From: CAXMPK01 sp964195405
Lineage (GTDB): Bacteria; Actinomycetota; Acidimicrobiia; Spongiisociales; ZC4RG35
Direction: 5' to 3'
NCBI GenBank assembly: GCA_964195405.1
Contig: CAXMPK010000166.1
Coordinates: forward strand, 1-8,639
DNA: 8,639 nt
The first letter of the stretch is position 1. Each line of letters begins with the position of its first letter. The translations under genes and the position numbers were made by a program. A model generated the notes under the pieces. The model searched no databases and was not told the DNA's origin. It saw only the letters and a list, made by a program, of their open reading frames with translations. Positions 6,397-8,639 of this stretch are shown in pieces.

Positions 6397-8639
6397 ATGG
6401 GCCGGTCGATCCTCGGAGCATCCGTGAAGCGCGTCGAAGACTCGCGCCTGATCACCGGTGCCGGTAGGTACCTCCAAGACATCCAGGTCGAGGGGGCGTT
6501 GTGGATGGTGCCCGTCCGGTCAACTATCCCCCATGGTGAGCTTGGTGATATTGACACCAAGGCCGCCCGGGATGCACCAGAGGTAGTGAAGATCTATCTC
6601 GCCGGTGACCTGGGCATGGCACCTATGCCAATCGGAGCCCCCGGACTGGAGGAATCCACCCGCCGGCCGGCAATCGCCTCCGTTCGTGTGCGGTTCGCCG
6701 GCGACATCGTGGCCGTGGTGGTTGCTGAGAACGAGCAGGCTGCCGTCGATGCCGCCGAGCTCGTGTGGGCTGAAATCGAGCCTCTCCCGGCGGTATCAAC
6801 ACCCGACGCCGGGGCCGACCCAGACGCATCTCTCTTGTTTCCCGAGCTCGGTACCAATGTGATCTACGACCGGGGTGAAGCCAACGACAGCGTCCTCGGC
6901 GATGCCGACGTTGTCATCGAGACCAGCGTCGTCAACCAACGTGTCGCCGCAGTCCCGCTCGAGACCAGTGGTGCGCTGGCGTCACCCCGTGAGGATGGTG
7001 GGCTCGACTTCTGGTTGGGTAGCCAGGCGGCCCACGCCCATCGACGCTCCATCTCGACTGTTCTCGGCCTCGACCCGACTTTGGTCCATGTGAAAGTGCC
7101 CGATGTCGGCGGAGGCTTCGGAGCAAAGATCGCGCTCTATCCAGAACAGGCGATCTGCGGAGCCATTGCCCTCGACCTGGGTCGACCCGTGCGATGGCAA
7201 GAGACCCGCACGGAGAACATGGTGGCAATGACCCACGGCAGGGCGCAGACAACCGAGGTTCGTCTCGGAGCGACACGAGACGGGCTGATAGTCGGGATCT
7301 CGCTTCAGGTCACTCAGGACGCCGGTGCATATCCTCAATTCGGCGCCTACCTGCCTGTTTTCAGTCGACGTATGGCGGTTGGGCCCTACTTGATCCCCAA
7401 GGTCGAGTTCATGTGGCGCTCGGTGGTGACGAACACCACACCGGTGCATGCTTACCGCGGGGCCGGCCGGCCGGAGGCAACCATGGCACTGGAACGAGCG
7501 ATGGATCGACTCGCCTCGGAGCTCGGTCTCGACCCAGCAGAGGTGCGTCGTCGCAACTTCATAGCCCCGGACGCCTTCCCCCATGTGACCGTGCTCGGCG
7601 AGCGCTACGACACCGGTGACTATGGGGCAGCACTCGACCTCGCTCTACGAACTGGCGGGTATGACGATCTCAGAGCGGAACAAGACCAGCGAAGACGGGT
7701 CAGCAATCGGTTCCAGCTCGGCGTCGGCATCGGGTCGTACGTGGAGATCACGGCCGCAGCAGGCCGGGAGGACTGGGGTGCGGTCGAGATCAACCCCGAT
7801 GGCACGGCAACCCTCTACTCGGCGGCCGTGTCACACGGCCACAGTCACGAGACCACGTTCGCTCAGATTGTCTCGGCCGTTCTCAAGCTCCCGATCGACA
7901 AGATCAGGTTCGTCCAGGGAGACACCGACAGGATCGCTCGCAGCGGAGGGACGATGGGATCGCGGTCGTTACAGATCGCAGGCTCGGCCATCCTCGGCGC
8001 CGGGGAGAAAGCTCTCCACAAGGCGCGCGAGGTGTTCGCCTATCACGCTGAGGCTGGGATCGATGATGTTGTCCAGTTCGAAGATGGGCGGATCGGTGTC
8101 ATCGGCGTTCCCACATCCGCCATGACACTCGCCCAAATCGCCGCTGTCGCCTCCCAAGCCTCGAACCTCGCTGACGACATGGAGCCTGGCCTGAGGGGAG
8201 AAGAGACGTGGGATCAGGACGAAGCCACCTTCCCGTTCGGTACCCACCTGTCGGTTGTAGAAGTGGACACCGAAACCGGCGCCGTGGCTCTTCTCAGACA
8301 TATTGCCTGTGACGACGCCGGAGTGATCCTCAACCGGATGGTCGTCGATGGCCAAGTGCACGGCGGTGTGGCTCAGGGGGTGGGGCAGGCGCTGTTCGAG
8401 CAGTTCCAGTACGACCACGCCAACCCGATCACCGCGAATCTCACCAGCTATCTCATCCCCACCGCCTCGTCCCTTCCATTCTTCGAGGTGGACCACACCG
8501 AGACCGTCACACCCGAAAATCCCCTCGGCGCTAAAGGAATCGGCGAGGCCGGAACTATCGGATCTGCTCCCGCCATCGTCAACGCTGTGATCGACGCCCT
8601 GGTTCCGTTTGGGATCGAGAGTCTCGACATGCCTTTGAC
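6397..8639 (+). CDS. Molybdenum hydroxylase large subunit, form II CO dehydrogenase-like / xanthine dehydrogenase family (3' end beyond window)
   Basis: Catalytic subunit of a cytoplasmic molybdopterin hydroxylase, normally paired with [2Fe-2S] and FAD subunits; its substrate is unknown. 747 codons are visible and the window ends at LDMPLT, a few tens of residues before the usual family end. In order: N-terminal domain starting SVKRVED (9-15) and ITGAGRYLQDI; Q210 in SQAAH; DVGGGFGAK at 236-244; the active-site loop AYRGAGR at 352-358, the form II signature; GGTMGSRS; GQVHGGVAQG; and the catalytic-base motif GIGEAG with E717. In form I CoxL the loop is AYxCSFR, whose cysteine binds copper; here that position is G355, so Mo-Cu CO oxidation is unlikely. 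Odd points: the GQGHET cofactor loop reads GHSHET (481-486), and the usual RSPHAHARI segment reads RSTIPHGEL (41-49). ATG 6397 sits at the conserved N-terminus. GTG 6367 (AAGG 5 bases upstream) and ATG 6343 are in-frame alternatives. No partner subunit gene lies upstream. Confidence 0.93.
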   Translation, partial: MGRSILGASVKRVEDSRLITGAGRYLQDIQVEGALWMVPVRSTIPHGELGDIDTKAARDAPEVVKIYLAGDLGMAPMPIGAPGLEESTRRPAIASVRVRFAGDIVAVVVAENEQAAVDAAELVWAEIEPLPAVSTPDAGADPDASLLFPELGTNVIYDRGEANDSVLGDADVVIETSVVNQRVAAVPLETSGALASPREDGGLDFWLGSQAAHAHRRSISTVLGLDPTLVHVKVPDVGGGFGAKIALYPEQAICGAIALDLGRPVRWQETRTENMVAMTHGRAQTTEVRLGATRDGLIVGISLQVTQDAGAYPQFGAYLPVFSRRMAVGPYLIPKVEFMWRSVVTNTTPVHAYRGAGRPEATMALERAMDRLASELGLDPAEVRRRNFIAPDAFPHVTVLGERYDTGDYGAALDLALRTGGYDDLRAEQDQRRRVSNRFQLGVGIGSYVEITAAAGREDWGAVEINPDGTATLYSAAVSHGHSHETTFAQIVSAVLKLPIDKIRFVQGDTDRIARSGGTMGSRSLQIAGSAILGAGEKALHKAREVFAYHAEAGIDDVVQFEDGRIGVIGVPTSAMTLAQIAAVASQASNLADDMEPGLRGEETWDQDEATFPFGTHLSVVEVDTETGAVALLRHIACDDAGVILNRMVVDGQVHGGVAQGVGQALFEQFQYDHANPITANLTSYLIPTASSLPFFEVDHTETVTPENPLGAKGIGEAGTIGSAPAIVNAVIDALVPFGIESLDMPL

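Noticed and set aside
7616..8125. Plus-strand open frame of 169 codons inside the hydroxylase gene
   Set aside because: Ser/Arg-rich low-complexity translation in an alternate frame of a well-conserved enzyme.
6397..8639. Calling the enzyme form I (true) CO dehydrogenase or xanthine dehydrogenase
   Set aside because: The active-site loop is AYRGAGR, lacking the cysteine of the form I AYxCSFR loop and differing from the FRGFG-type loop of xanthine dehydrogenases.

Overview
The window is GC-rich and densely coded. GC-rich codon use, TTG/GTG start candidates, few Shine-Dalgarno sites and a BTAD-type giant regulator together suggest an actinomycete-like bacterium, possibly a deep-branching soil or aquatic Actinomycetota (inference; no marker gene is present). 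It holds four protein-coding genes, two of them cut by the window edges. I see no RNA genes, CRISPR arrays, insertion sequences or integrase-type elements.

Left half, minus strand: a DHA2-type major facilitator transporter (about 5205 to 3727) is followed after a 111-base gap by a very large regulator (3615 to beyond position 1). The regulator combines a winged-helix/BTAD N-terminus, a P-loop ATPase and a long TPR-rich C-terminus. The pair looks like an exporter with a linked signal-integrating transcriptional regulator. That link is inferred from order and strand only.

Right half, plus strand: diverging from the transporter is a membrane protein of about 303 residues (5309-6220). It has a SHOCT-like motif unusually placed at the N-terminus, three predicted membrane helices and an unrecognised outward-facing C-terminal domain with two cysteines. 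It has the only convincing sigma70-like promoter and ribosome binding site in the window. After 176 bases comes the large molybdenum-cofactor subunit of a xanthine dehydrogenase / form II CO-dehydrogenase-like hydroxylase (6397 to beyond 8639). It carries the AYRGAGR signature but an altered GQGH loop. No iron-sulfur or FAD subunit lies upstream, so partners would have to be downstream of the window or encoded elsewhere.

I do not see a demonstrably new multi-gene system. The points most worth following up are the variant cofactor loop of the hydroxylase, the orphan domain of the SHOCT membrane protein, and the palindrome at the transporter start.
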